This document shows, in pieces, positions 16,708-24,313 of a DNA stretch of 35,775 bases. Below the pieces are notes generated by a model. It saw only the letters and a program-made list of their open reading frames with translations, was not told the DNA's origin and made no database searches. Every line of letters starts with the position of its first letter. Position 1 is the stretch's first letter. Source of the stretch: an uncultured Geobacter sp. (lineage in GTDB: Bacteria; Desulfobacterota; Desulfuromonadia; Geobacterales; Geobacteraceae). The position numbers and the translations under genes are program-made. The stretch covers positions 1-35,775 of the forward strand of contig CAIYDQ010000350.1 of NCBI GenBank assembly GCA_903925075.1, given 5' to 3'.

Positions 16708-18306
16708 ATGGCAAAATCGATTGATCCGGCCGTGTTGGCCATGGTGAAGACTGATCTGGCTGGCTGCCCAAAGGGGGGCCGCACGAAGGTCGTTGCGGGT
16801 TGGGCGCATCGTCTCGGTATGAGTTACCAGACGCTCTATCGCTCGATCCCGGCCACCGGCAAGCGGGCGGGGAAGAAGCGGGCGGGTGTCCGGCAGATCG
16901 AGGACATCGAACAGGCCGCCTTGCTGGTCGCCCAGGTCAAGAGCCGTCCGCCGGAGCACCGCGGCCAGATCACCACGAAGGACGCGGTGGAGATCGCCGT
17001 GGCCAACGGGTTGATTCCTGCGGGCATGGCGCATGTGGCGACTTTCGACCGGGTGATCCGGGAGATCGGGGCCAACAAACAGCGCCGCCGGATCGAGCGC
17101 TATCAAGCCGAGAGGCCAAACGAGATGCATCACGTCGACGCCTCCAGCTCGAACTGCTTTTACGTGCACCGCGAGCTGCCGGGCGGCGATTACATGCTCC
17201 GGATCTACGGCGGAACCAAGGATTACAAGAATAAGCCGGTGCCTATCCGGCTGCGCCCTTGGATCTACGGAGTCGTTGACGACTACAGCGGCTTCCATGT
17301 GGCGCGCTACGTCGCGGCCCTGGGGGAGAGTGCTGGGGATAACCTGGACTTCCTTTGCTGGGCCTGGGCGCAGAACGACGATAAAGAGTTCTTCGGCTTG
17401 CCGGAGAAGATCAAGGGGGATCATGGGCCGATGATGAGTTCGGACGGCATCCCTGAGTGGTTCGAGCGCCTCGGGATCGAGATCGCCCCTTCGGAGGTGC
17501 TCAACAAGGATGCGCACGGCAAGATCGAGCGCCCCTGGCGCACCTGTTGGCAGCGCTTTGAACTCCCCTTTTTTGCACAGAGTAACTGGAAAACGTTCGA
17601 GATCCGGCTAAGCGAGCTAAACCGGCGCTTTGGGCGCTATCAGCGCGAATACAACGAGATGCCGCACCGCTACGAGCGCAACATCAGCCGCCGGCAGGCT
17701 TGGCTCAAGATCAACCAGAACGGCGGAGCTGTTGCTCTGCCGGAGGGGGCCATCAAGACGGTGGTGCGTCGCGACCCCCGCTTGGTCGGCCAGGATGGCT
17801 GCTTCTCTTTGGACAACGTGCGCTACGAGGTGAAGGGGCTGCACGACGCCTGGGTTTGGGTCTATCAGGGGTGGTTCGACGACAAGATGGTGGTGGTCAA
17901 CCAGAAGGACGGCAGGAAGTACGAGGTGGAAGATTTCACGCCGAACAGGTTGGGCGAGTATTCGAAGGCTCCGGAGAGCACCTATCAGCAGGTCCGCAAA
18001 TCGGCCACAGAGATGGTGAGGATAACGAACACACTCTATACGGAGGACCGAGTGGCGCCTGCCAACGTGCGGCAGATGCCTACCAGGATCAAGGAGGTTC
18101 GGCAGGTTGAGAACCCGCTCAGTATGGACAGTTTCCAGGATGTGGAGACGGCATTGCGGGAATTCCAGGGGCTGTGCGGGTTCTTTATGGATAAGGAAAT
18201 GAGGGTGGAGGTCAAGGGGCTGATCGAAGAGAATGGGCTGTCACGGCGGTTTGTTTCGGAGTTGGCGCTGGAGATATTGATGGAGCAGGAACGAAGTGCA
18301 TTGTGA
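16708..18306 (+). CDS. MuA-like DDE transposase
   Basis: A 532-residue transposase that inserts and replicates the element. The N-terminal 110 residues contain an HTH-like DNA-binding region (HRLGMSYQTLYRSIPATGKR). The integrase core has all three acidic residues: D144 in MHHVDASSS, D191 in YGVVDDYSGFHV, and E274 in KDAHGKIERPWRT. The C-terminal part (about 345-405, LPEGAIKTVVRRDPRLVGQD and RYEVKGL) fits the beta-barrel of the Mu transposase C-terminal domain. The ATG at 16708 is preferred to a longer frame because it follows GAGGA and the preceding stop. It is shorter than MuA (663 residues), mostly at the N-terminus. Confidence 0.92.
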   Translation: MAKSIDPAVLAMVKTDLAGCPKGGRTKVVAGWAHRLGMSYQTLYRSIPATGKRAGKKRAGVRQIEDIEQAALLVAQVKSRPPEHRGQITTKDAVEIAVANGLIPAGMAHVATFDRVIREIGANKQRRRIERYQAERPNEMHHVDASSSNCFYVHRELPGGDYMLRIYGGTKDYKNKPVPIRLRPWIYGVVDDYSGFHVARYVAALGESAGDNLDFLCWAWAQNDDKEFFGLPEKIKGDHGPMMSSDGIPEWFERLGIEIAPSEVLNKDAHGKIERPWRTCWQRFELPFFAQSNWKTFEIRLSELNRRFGRYQREYNEMPHRYERNISRRQAWLKINQNGGAVALPEGAIKTVVRRDPRLVGQDGCFSLDNVRYEVKGLHDAWVWVYQGWFDDKMVVVNQKDGRKYEVEDFTPNRLGEYSKAPESTYQQVRKSATEMVRITNTLYTEDRVAPANVRQMPTRIKEVRQVENPLSMDSFQDVETALREFQGLCGFFMDKEMRVEVKGLIEENGLSRRFVSELALEILMEQERSAL

Positions 18307-18358
18307 GGAAACAACCGGGGGCGGCGGCAACCGCCCCCACTACAGAGGAGAAAACGAC

Positions 18359-19258
18359 ATGAGTATGACCAGATTGGAGATGTTTGTCAACCTCGGTTAC
18401 AAAATTGATCCGTTCAAGAAGGCGCGGTTCGAAACCGGGGACGGGGTGCGGGTGCGCAAGATCCTCGCCATGGCGGTGGAATCGCACGCCATGGTAAGTA
18501 TCATCGGTGAGCGCGGTATCGGCAAGTCGGCGGCGGTCGAGGCCGCACTCGCAAAGATCGGCGCGCGCATTGTGACCGTCCAGAAGGCGGAGAAAGAGCG
18601 GGTGTCGATCTCCGATATCGAGCGGGCCATGATCCTTGACCTGTGCGATGAGAAGCCTAAGGGTGGCGGTGAGACGCGCAGCCGGCAACTGCGCCCCATT
18701 GTTGGCGAGACCAGTCGCAAGGGAAAAGTGGTGCTGGTTCTCGAAGAGGCGCAGCGCCTGCACGGCGCCACGCTCAAGAGCCTCAAAACCTTGCGCGAGA
18801 TGAACTGGATGGGCGAGTCGGAACTCTTCACGGTGGTGCTGATAGGTCAGAGCGATCCTATGAGCCGTGCAGGGGTCTCCGAGGTGCGGTTACGCACCGA
18901 CTGCGTACACATGCAGGGGCTTACCACTGATGAGGCTGCCGGGTATGTGGACGCGACCATCGGTAAGCACTTTGAACCAACCGCCATCGAAGCGCTTACC
19001 TTGTTGCCTCAGGCTACGAACTTTCTGGAACTCCAAGAACTCTGCATTACGGTCCTGAATTATGCGATATCGGCCGGTCGTAAGCAGGTGTCAATCGAGG
19101 ACATACGTGCAATTTCGCCAGACAAACAGACGGCCCTTCCTCGCTCTCTCACTCGCAGCAAGACACAGAAGGCGGCGGGTGGCAATGATGCCCTCAAATC
19201 GGTGCTTAGGCGGCGCAAAGAGCCGGCAATCGATACCAAGGAGGCCGTTGCATGCTGA
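18359..19258 (+). CDS. MuB-like AAA ATPase, transposition protein
   Basis: A 299-residue AAA+ ATPase acting as target-capture and transposase-activating protein, in the MuB/TnsC group. Walker A is GERGIGKS (residues 50-57) and Walker B is VVLVLEEA (about 124-131), followed by sensor-like TVVLIGQSDPMSR. The C-terminal region has a helical domain (TNFLELQELCITVLNYA) and a basic end. The ATG at 18359 follows GAGGAG. It lies 52 bp after the transposase gene, and its stop overlaps the next small gene (ATGCTGA). MuB also gives target immunity; whether this one does is not visible. Confidence 0.9.
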   Translation: MSMTRLEMFVNLGYKIDPFKKARFETGDGVRVRKILAMAVESHAMVSIIGERGIGKSAAVEAALAKIGARIVTVQKAEKERVSISDIERAMILDLCDEKPKGGGETRSRQLRPIVGETSRKGKVVLVLEEAQRLHGATLKSLKTLREMNWMGESELFTVVLIGQSDPMSRAGVSEVRLRTDCVHMQGLTTDEAAGYVDATIGKHFEPTAIEALTLLPQATNFLELQELCITVLNYAISAGRKQVSIEDIRAISPDKQTALPRSLTRSKTQKAAGGNDALKSVLRRRKEPAIDTKEAVAC

Positions 19259-19491
19259 ATGGTGAGGCAGTGAGGGTAGACTCAATCGACCTGGAAGATC
19301 AAGTGTGCGAAATCCGAAACATAGCAACCTTTCTGGCGCATGCGTGTAAAGAGTTGGTGACTTATGATTTTACTGATCCATATCCCTATCAGAACGGCCT
19401 TATGCTTTGCTTTGGGTTCCTCGACGGCCGGTTAGAATCGCTCGATCAGAGCATTAGAATTGCAAAGGAGACAGATCATGAAGGCAATTAA
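19252..19491 (+). CDS. Small early phage protein, unknown
   Basis: A 79-residue protein beginning MLNGEAVRVDSIDLEDQVCE. It is acidic overall and has no motif I recognise. It overlaps the ATPase stop by ATGCTGA and is preceded by AAGGAGG, so it is very likely translated. Small genes of this kind fill the semi-essential early region of Mu-like phages. Confidence 0.7.
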   Translation: MLNGEAVRVDSIDLEDQVCEIRNIATFLAHACKELVTYDFTDPYPYQNGLMLCFGFLDGRLESLDQSIRIAKETDHEGN

Positions 19492-19606
19492 GGGGCTGTT
19501 TGAAGCAGTTCTGGCGCAATGGGGAGTACGGATGCAGCGCCACGGTTCTGCCGATCGGGCAGCGGGTGTGGCCTACCGAATCGCCATGAATGGCTGTCGG
19601 CTGTAA
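19478..19606 (+). CDS. Tiny early phage protein, unknown
   Basis: A 42-residue product, MKAIKGLFEAVLAQWGVRMQ continuing to a C-terminal MNGCRL. AAAGGAG lies seven bases upstream of the ATG and it overlaps the end of the previous gene by 14 bp. The first half could form an amphipathic helix. Function unknown. Confidence 0.5.
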   Translation: MKAIKGLFEAVLAQWGVRMQRHGSADRAAGVAYRIAMNGCRL

Positions 19607-19677
19607 CAGGCACTTCCACATAGGTTTAAAAGACGATTTGAGTAGGTTTGAAACCATCTCACCAAGGAGTCACTGCA

Positions 19678-19896
19678 ATGGAGACAATTAACGTATTCGA
19701 TGAGATGGAAACCGCTATTTCCATGCTCGCCTTTATGAATACCTCGCTTATGGCGATTCACGATGAAAGCGGTACTAAGAACCTGTCAGACAGGGAAATA
19801 CTCGGTTTGCAGAATATTCTGTTTAACATTGAGGCGAAGCTGGAGGGGGTCCTGGGTTACATGGTTGGCAATCCCCGCACTCCTGAACCGCTTTGA
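19678..19896 (+). CDS. Small early phage protein, unknown
   Basis: A 72-residue acidic protein, METINVFDEMETAISMLAFM with a later NLSDREILGLQNILF and a Pro-rich end. AAGGAG lies well spaced before the ATG at 19678. No family is recognised. Confidence 0.65.
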   Translation: METINVFDEMETAISMLAFMNTSLMAIHDESGTKNLSDREILGLQNILFNIEAKLEGVLGYMVGNPRTPEPL

Positions 19897-20195
19897 AAGA
19901 GCTGCGCCCGTACCCTTCCTAGCCTCAGGTAAGATCTAAGGCTGGCCGGAAAGAACCGGTTGAGCGAACGACAAAGCGGATGTCGGTTTAAATGCTCTCG
20001 CTATTGCTTCAATACATGACCGTGAGGGCCTCTAATTCAGTTCATGAACTAGGTAAAACGTTTTTCGTAGGGGGTAGGGCGTTTTTGGAGTCCCGAAGGG
20101 TGGGATCGCAAATTTGGCAACAGGCGCCCGATGGAAATTACGGATGAACAATAAGAACTGGCTGGCGCTGGGCCATAGGAATTCAGGGAGAAATT
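19897..20195. other. Prophage intergenic region
   Basis: About 300 bp with no gene I can support. A 38-codon frame (20144-20260, starting MNNKNWLALGHRN) overlaps the next gene and lacks a good ribosome site. TTCATGAA (20042-20049) is palindromic. No clear promoter or terminator is seen. Confidence 0.5.
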
Positions 20196-20423
20196 TTGAA
20201 AGCTACCCTCAGAGAAAAGAACCAAAACCCCGAATTACTGTTATTTCGGGATTTTATTAAATTTGCCGCCATCGGGAGAATTGCTCTTTGGAGGGTAATC
20301 TTTTTCGCTTTTATGTGGTTTGTGGTGTGGCGGCGTAAGGAAGTTCACATAATTATCGATGCCGAATCGGATAAGCCTGCTGGTGAACAATCGATCGAGC
20401 AACTTCGTGTGGCTTTGCTTTGA
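20196..20423 (+). CDS. Small membrane protein
   Basis: A 75-residue protein starting at TTG 20196, with GGGAG five bases upstream. Residues 27-46 (GRIALWRVIFFAFMWFVVWR) form one membrane helix followed by basic residues and a soluble acidic tail. It could be holin-like, but a single helix and no neighbouring lysin make that weak. It lies just upstream of the Mor-type activator. Confidence 0.55.
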   Translation: MKATLREKNQNPELLLFRDFIKFAAIGRIALWRVIFFAFMWFVVWRRKEVHIIIDAESDKPAGEQSIEQLRVALL

Positions 20424-20482
20424 TGTGCGAATGACTTGGCTGGCGGAAAACTGTGGATGTGGCCTTTGGTAGGAGATGACTT

Positions 20483-20788
20483 ATGAACAATATGGATTGG
20501 CTTGCGGAACTCGACCCTGAAACCGACCTTACCGAGCATTACCGGGAGGTGGTGGCCGTCATCGGCCTGGAAAACACTATTAAGCTTGCCGAGGCGTTCC
20601 CCTCGATCCCAATCTACCTCAAGAATCCGCACAAGTTGCTCACTCCTGTTAAAATCCGCTATGTGCGCAAGCATTTCAACCAGCATAATCACCGGAAACT
20701 GGCCAGGGTCACAGGTTTTTCGGAGCGTTATATTTACAAGTTGGTGGAGGAAAAGGGAGATGGCTCCGCACAGCAGACACTTTTCTGA
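20483..20788 (+). CDS. Mor-family transcription activator
   Basis: A 101-residue activator of the Mor/C family, which in Mu switches on middle and late genes by recruiting RNA polymerase. The family core is visible: FPSIPIYLKNPHKLL, a linker, then the HTH KIRYVRKHFNQHNHRKLAR and FSERYIYKLVEE. AGGAG lies eight bases before the ATG. It is the last gene before a strong terminator, as expected for the end of the early transcript. Confidence 0.85.
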   Translation: MNNMDWLAELDPETDLTEHYREVVAVIGLENTIKLAEAFPSIPIYLKNPHKLLTPVKIRYVRKHFNQHNHRKLARVTGFSERYIYKLVEEKGDGSAQQTLF

Positions 20789-20832
20789 TTGACGTTCCTT
20801 GTCTTATAGGAGTATTTTCCACGCGATTACCT

Positions 20833-20865
20833 AAAGCCCTCTCCGACTCCCGGAGGGGGCTTTTT
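20833..20865 (+). terminator. Strong intrinsic terminator after the Mor gene
   Basis: AAAGCCCTCTCCG, loop ACTC, then a complementary arm ending GGGGGCTTTTT: a 13-bp stem with one T-G pair, followed by Ts. It closes the early operon 44 bp after the Mor-type gene. Confidence 0.88.
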
Positions 20866-21026
20866 GTTTTGATCAGTTCAGCGGACTTACTTCGTCCCTT
20901 ACAGTAGATTCCTTATCTGTGTTTGGTTCTGTTTGACATAACTGGACGCTGCATGAACGAACCGATTAAACCCCACGCCGCAGCCTTTAGATGGAAGGAA
21001 GGATTTTGAATCAAGGGAGGTTATAG

Positions 21027-21179
21027 GTGGCGCGTGATCTTGAGAGCATCTTGAAAGATGATGATGTGGTTATCCCAAGGCAAAACTCTTACAAGCTCAT
21101 GTTGGCAACAATTAAACGTCAAGCTGAGGAAATAGAGGCACTGGAATATCGCGTGAAGACCCTTCTCGGTGGCAAGTGA
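21027..21179 (+). CDS. Small phage protein, unknown
   Basis: A 50-residue protein starting at GTG 21027 after GGGAGG. It reads ARDLESILKDDDVVIPRQNS and ends in a coiled-coil-like QAEEIEALEYRVKTLLGGK. It overlaps the start of the next gene by four bases, which supports translation. Function unknown. Confidence 0.65.
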   Translation: MARDLESILKDDDVVIPRQNSYKLMLATIKRQAEEIEALEYRVKTLLGGK

Positions 21180-21769
21180 TTATGCATATGGCGCTATCTA
21201 CTGATGAATGGCTTTCCCAGAAGGCGCTGTACTGCAACCGCTACCATGCCAGGCTGACCCCGGTTCATTGCGAGAAGAACCGGCAACGTACCGCCGATTC
21301 GCGCTGTAGTGGATGTGACGGCTTGGAAGAGCAGCAGCGGGAACTGAAGCAGCATGAACCCGTCGTGTTTTACAGCGACCCAGAATCGGAGGAACTTGAT
21401 CCAAACCCCATGATTCAGGCTCTTGCAGGAGCGCTACAAGAAGTCCTGGACGGTTATGAGGAAGAATTGTCACCTGATGGCCAGGAAGATCCGGAGGGGA
21501 ATCCACGCGACGAACTGACTGGTTTCGAACGTGAGCTTTTGGCGCTGCTGGGAGATAACCTTGATGAACCGATATTTGAGCGGAAACGGGCGAAGGAGGG
21601 CCCTCGGCGGTTTGCAGTTTTCATCGGCCGTTGCCCGCGCTGTAAGGGTTTTATGGTGAATGCTCCGGAACGCTACAACGACAATCGGGATGACGACGTG
21701 CACCGCTGTTTTACCTGTGGTTATAGGACTTCGCCGGGCTACCAATGGAACCGGCAACAAGGTGCTTAA
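21176..21769 (+). CDS. Phage protein with zinc-binding-like cysteine pairs
   Basis: A 197-residue protein from the overlapping GTG at 21176; ATGs at 21182 and 21188 are alternative starts. It has two cysteine clusters: an N-terminal one (YCNRYHARLTPVHCEKNR, then SRCSGCDG) and a C-terminal zinc ribbon (CPRCKGF and HRCFTCGY). The middle is acidic (LDGYEEELSPDGQEDPEG). It probably binds zinc and may contact nucleic acid; no specific family is recognised. Confidence 0.7.
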   Translation: MIMHMALSTDEWLSQKALYCNRYHARLTPVHCEKNRQRTADSRCSGCDGLEEQQRELKQHEPVVFYSDPESEELDPNPMIQALAGALQEVLDGYEEELSPDGQEDPEGNPRDELTGFERELLALLGDNLDEPIFERKRAKEGPRRFAVFIGRCPRCKGFMVNAPERYNDNRDDDVHRCFTCGYRTSPGYQWNRQQGA

Positions 21770-21805
21770 GTCAAAGTTGTTTTGATAAGGGGATAGGCAA
21801 ACTGC

Positions 21806-22117
21806 ATGGATTATCAAACGTATAACGTTCTTCAGGCAGAAAGGACCATAAAAGCGGCCATTGCAGTACTCGATCTGCCGGTGCGTGGCAGTTATAACCC
21901 TGGTGAAGTATGTAGCATCCTTGGGATAGTTGATAGAACCTTCTGGCGACTTACCAAGCAATATGAACTCAACGCAGTCGGCAAGTTGCTTCGTCCCGAC
22001 TGCCTGAAAAGTTTCCTCTTGGGGAAAAATCGTCGGGTGGCATATCTGGAGCTGGTGGACTTCATCAGGCGTAATGATGAATATCTGAGGAACTCCCGGA
22101 GGGGAAATGACGAATAA
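21806..22117 (+). CDS. Excisionase-like HTH protein, copy A
   Basis: A 103-residue protein with a MerR/excisionase-like winged-helix core: YNPGEVCSILGIVDRTFWRL followed by RRVAYLELVDFIRRND. It is a close relative of the next gene, with the same order of conserved segments, so the pair arose by tandem duplication. It probably binds DNA as a small regulator of middle or late genes. Its stop overlaps the start of copy B. Confidence 0.75.
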   Translation: MDYQTYNVLQAERTIKAAIAVLDLPVRGSYNPGEVCSILGIVDRTFWRLTKQYELNAVGKLLRPDCLKSFLLGKNRRVAYLELVDFIRRNDEYLRNSRRGNDE

Positions 22118-22448
22118 CGAAAACGGACACTTGGCAAATGACATTATTTCAGCGGATCAAAAGTTAAAAGCAAACCTGGATCTGATTGGTCTGCCGATTC
22201 GCGTGAGTTATCGGCCAGGTGAAGTATGTGCCCTCCTTGGAATCGCGCCAAGCACCTTCTGGCGCTTGCTACGGGCATATGATCGTGACGAGCATGGCCG
22301 GTTGCGGACCCCTAATTGTCTTGAATCATCGGTTTTGAGGACGCATCGTCGTGTTGCGTATTCGGAGCTGGTGGATTATTTACGTCGAAACGATGGAGCA
22401 CATAGGGAGGTGACGGGTTGTGAAACACATAAAAAGAAGGGTGCATAA
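22107..22448 (+). CDS. Excisionase-like HTH protein, copy B
   Basis: A 113-residue paralogue of the preceding gene. The matching core is YRPGEVCALLGIAPSTFWRL and RRVAYSELVDYLRRND; the differences cluster in the recognition-helix region (VDRTFWRLTKQYE against APSTFWRLLRAYD) and the wing. GGAGGGGAA precedes the ATG. The C-terminal tail is basic (THKKKGA). The two copies may form a heterodimer or read different sites. Confidence 0.75.
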   Translation: MTNNENGHLANDIISADQKLKANLDLIGLPIRVSYRPGEVCALLGIAPSTFWRLLRAYDRDEHGRLRTPNCLESSVLRTHRRVAYSELVDYLRRNDGAHREVTGCETHKKKGA

Positions 22449-22884
22449 TCCGCTCCCGGTATCCGAGATCGAAACTGAGGAGTCACAGCGGGCCCTTACG
22501 CTTGCCACTTTTAAGACAGGGACACTTTGTTTTCATCTCCTGCAACTCAAAAATATGTGGGATTTTCAGCTATCCACGGTTTCTTACACGGACCAGTGTT
22601 TTGTTGAGATGCGGATTAGCATTCCTGGAATGATCGCTCGCAGTATGTTGGGGCTATCAAATTACCAAGCAGTCGCGATGTGCAAGAGGATCTTTGTTGA
22701 CCAAAAATTTGGGTTCCAGGAAGAAAAATTCATACCGTTGCCAAATCATCAAATTGGCTTGTTGGTTAAAGAAATGATTGGACAGCGGTCGATAAAGCCC
22801 AATGAAGACAAACCTTACAAGGAGGGCTTAGAACAGCAATCAAGGGAACCGCCGATGGAATTACCATTATGCGGAATGCCATAA
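22420..22884 (+). CDS. Hypothetical phage protein
   Basis: A 154-residue protein from GTG 22420, overlapping copy B by 29 bp. It starts KHIKRRVHNPLPVSEIETEE and has a central MWDFQLSTVSYTDQCFVEMR and a Pro-rich end. No domain is recognised. It is the last gene before the capsid gene, at the point where terminase and portal genes would be expected in a complete Mu-like phage. Confidence 0.6.
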   Translation: MKHIKRRVHNPLPVSEIETEESQRALTLATFKTGTLCFHLLQLKNMWDFQLSTVSYTDQCFVEMRISIPGMIARSMLGLSNYQAVAMCKRIFVDQKFGFQEEKFIPLPNHQIGLLVKEMIGQRSIKPNEDKPYKEGLEQQSREPPMELPLCGMP

Positions 22885-22926
22885 CCTGAAACCCGCTTTG
22901 AGCGGATAACCAAAAGGGAGAAGTAT

Positions 22927-24252
22927 ATGAGAGATATTCAGATAGTTGCTTGTGCCACGATACTGGAAAATAAGCTGGCATCATCCAACCTGCCGCATGC
23001 TGTAAGCAGTAAGCTCTCAGAGCAATTCAAGGGGAAGGTCTTTCTGCCCGAGACCTTGCAGGCGGCGATCAAGCGAGAAAAGACTATGCTTGACGAACTC
23101 ACTGGTTCCGGCCATGTGAGCGGCATGGGGTATGCTCGCGTGACAGTCGATCCGACTGAAAAGCTCCAAGCCGCCTGCGATAAAATGTTTGGCCTCCAGG
23201 TCAAGGATGATGTCAAGCAGATACCGCAGTTTCGCGGATTACGGGCCGCCTATACGGAGATGACCGGGGATACCGATGTGCGCGGATACATCGAAGACCC
23301 GAACAAGCTGCGCCACCTGCAAGCTGCCGGGTTTGACTCCTCAACGTTTCAGTTCGTCCTCGGCAATACCCTTTATCGCCGCATGATCGGCGACTACCAG
23401 GAAATCGGCGACTTCGGTATCTCGCTGGTAGTAGGCCAGAACATCCGCAACGCCCGCGACTTCCGGACGTTGGAATCCGTGAGGATCGCCTACTACGGCG
23501 ATCTGCCGGACGTCGACCCCGAGAATGATCAGGATTATGCAGATCTGGGCAATCTCAGCGACGAAAAGGTCGACTACACCCTGGGCCAGAAGGGCGGCAT
23601 CATCACCATCACCCGCAAGATGATCATCAACGACGATATCCGTGCGGTCGATACCATCCGCCGCCGTCTGCCCAGAGCGGCGAGGAGAACCCTCGCTAAA
23701 ACCGTTTGGGCACCCATCCTTGATAACGCCGTCTACAAGGGAGACAACAAGGCGTTGTTTCATACGGACCATGGCAATTTGGATTCCACAGCCTTCTCGC
23801 AGGCGGCACTCCAAGGAATGAAAACCCGTCTCTATCGGCAGAGCGAACCGGGTAGCAATGCTGTCCTCGCGATGAAGTTGAAGCACCTGGTGATCCCTGA
23901 GGATCTGTGGGGGGCCGCGATGTCTTTGAACCAGACACAGAACTTCCTCGTCAGCGAAAGCAGTGTAGGAAATCCCTTCTACCACTACTTCGGAGCGAAT
24001 AACGAGAACATCTTCGAAAACCCTTTTATGGTCGACTCCAACGACTTCATCGGCCTCGCCGACATGGCGGAAGCAGAATGCGTGGAACTTGCGTTCTTGA
24101 ACGGCCAGCAGGAGCCGGAGATGTTCGTCGCCGACAACCCGAATTTCGGTCAGTTTTTCGTCGGCGACCGCATTCAGTACAAAATCCGTCACGAATACAA
24201 TGCGATCGCGACCGACTTCCGCGGAATACAGAGGAATATCGTCGCGGGGTAA
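22927..24252 (+). CDS. Major capsid protein (HK97-fold, gpT/fusion-capsid type)
   Basis: A 441-residue head subunit. The capsid core (about residue 100 onward) has the layout of gpT-like capsids and of the capsid half of prohead-protease/capsid fusions: GITITRKMIINDDIRAVDTI, AVYKGDNKALFHTDHGNL, LKHLVIPEDLWGAA and the closing RIQYKIRHEYNAIATDFRGI. The N-terminal 80 residues (DIQIVACATILENKLASSNL, then GKVFLPETLQAAI) resemble the linker that follows the protease in such fusions, but no protease domain precedes it. The ATG follows GGGAG. It is directly followed by the tape measure, without the usual joining and tail genes. Confidence 0.82.
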   Translation: MRDIQIVACATILENKLASSNLPHAVSSKLSEQFKGKVFLPETLQAAIKREKTMLDELTGSGHVSGMGYARVTVDPTEKLQAACDKMFGLQVKDDVKQIPQFRGLRAAYTEMTGDTDVRGYIEDPNKLRHLQAAGFDSSTFQFVLGNTLYRRMIGDYQEIGDFGISLVVGQNIRNARDFRTLESVRIAYYGDLPDVDPENDQDYADLGNLSDEKVDYTLGQKGGIITITRKMIINDDIRAVDTIRRRLPRAARRTLAKTVWAPILDNAVYKGDNKALFHTDHGNLDSTAFSQAALQGMKTRLYRQSEPGSNAVLAMKLKHLVIPEDLWGAAMSLNQTQNFLVSESSVGNPFYHYFGANNENIFENPFMVDSNDFIGLADMAEAECVELAFLNGQQEPEMFVADNPNFGQFFVGDRIQYKIRHEYNAIATDFRGIQRNIVAG

Positions 24253-24263
24253 CAGGCGTTGAG

Positions 24264-24294
24264 CCCTCTCCAGATATGCTGTATCTGGAGAGGG
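24264..24294 (+). terminator. Perfect hairpin between capsid and tape-measure genes
   Basis: CCCTCTCCAGATA / TATCTGGAGAGGG, a perfect 13-bp stem with a 5-nt loop (TGCTG), 12 bp after the capsid stop and 20 bp before the tape-measure start. No T-run follows, so it may be a processing or stability hairpin rather than a full terminator. Confidence 0.55.
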
Positions 24295-24313
24295 TCATGC
24301 CGAAGGGGGGGCA

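Noticed and set aside
20144-20260. A 38-codon frame starting MNNKNWLALG
   Set aside because: No good ribosome site and it overlaps the better supported TTG-started gene in another frame.
20196-20423. Holin identity for the small membrane protein
   Set aside because: One membrane helix only, and no lysin or spanin gene nearby; left as an unassigned membrane protein.
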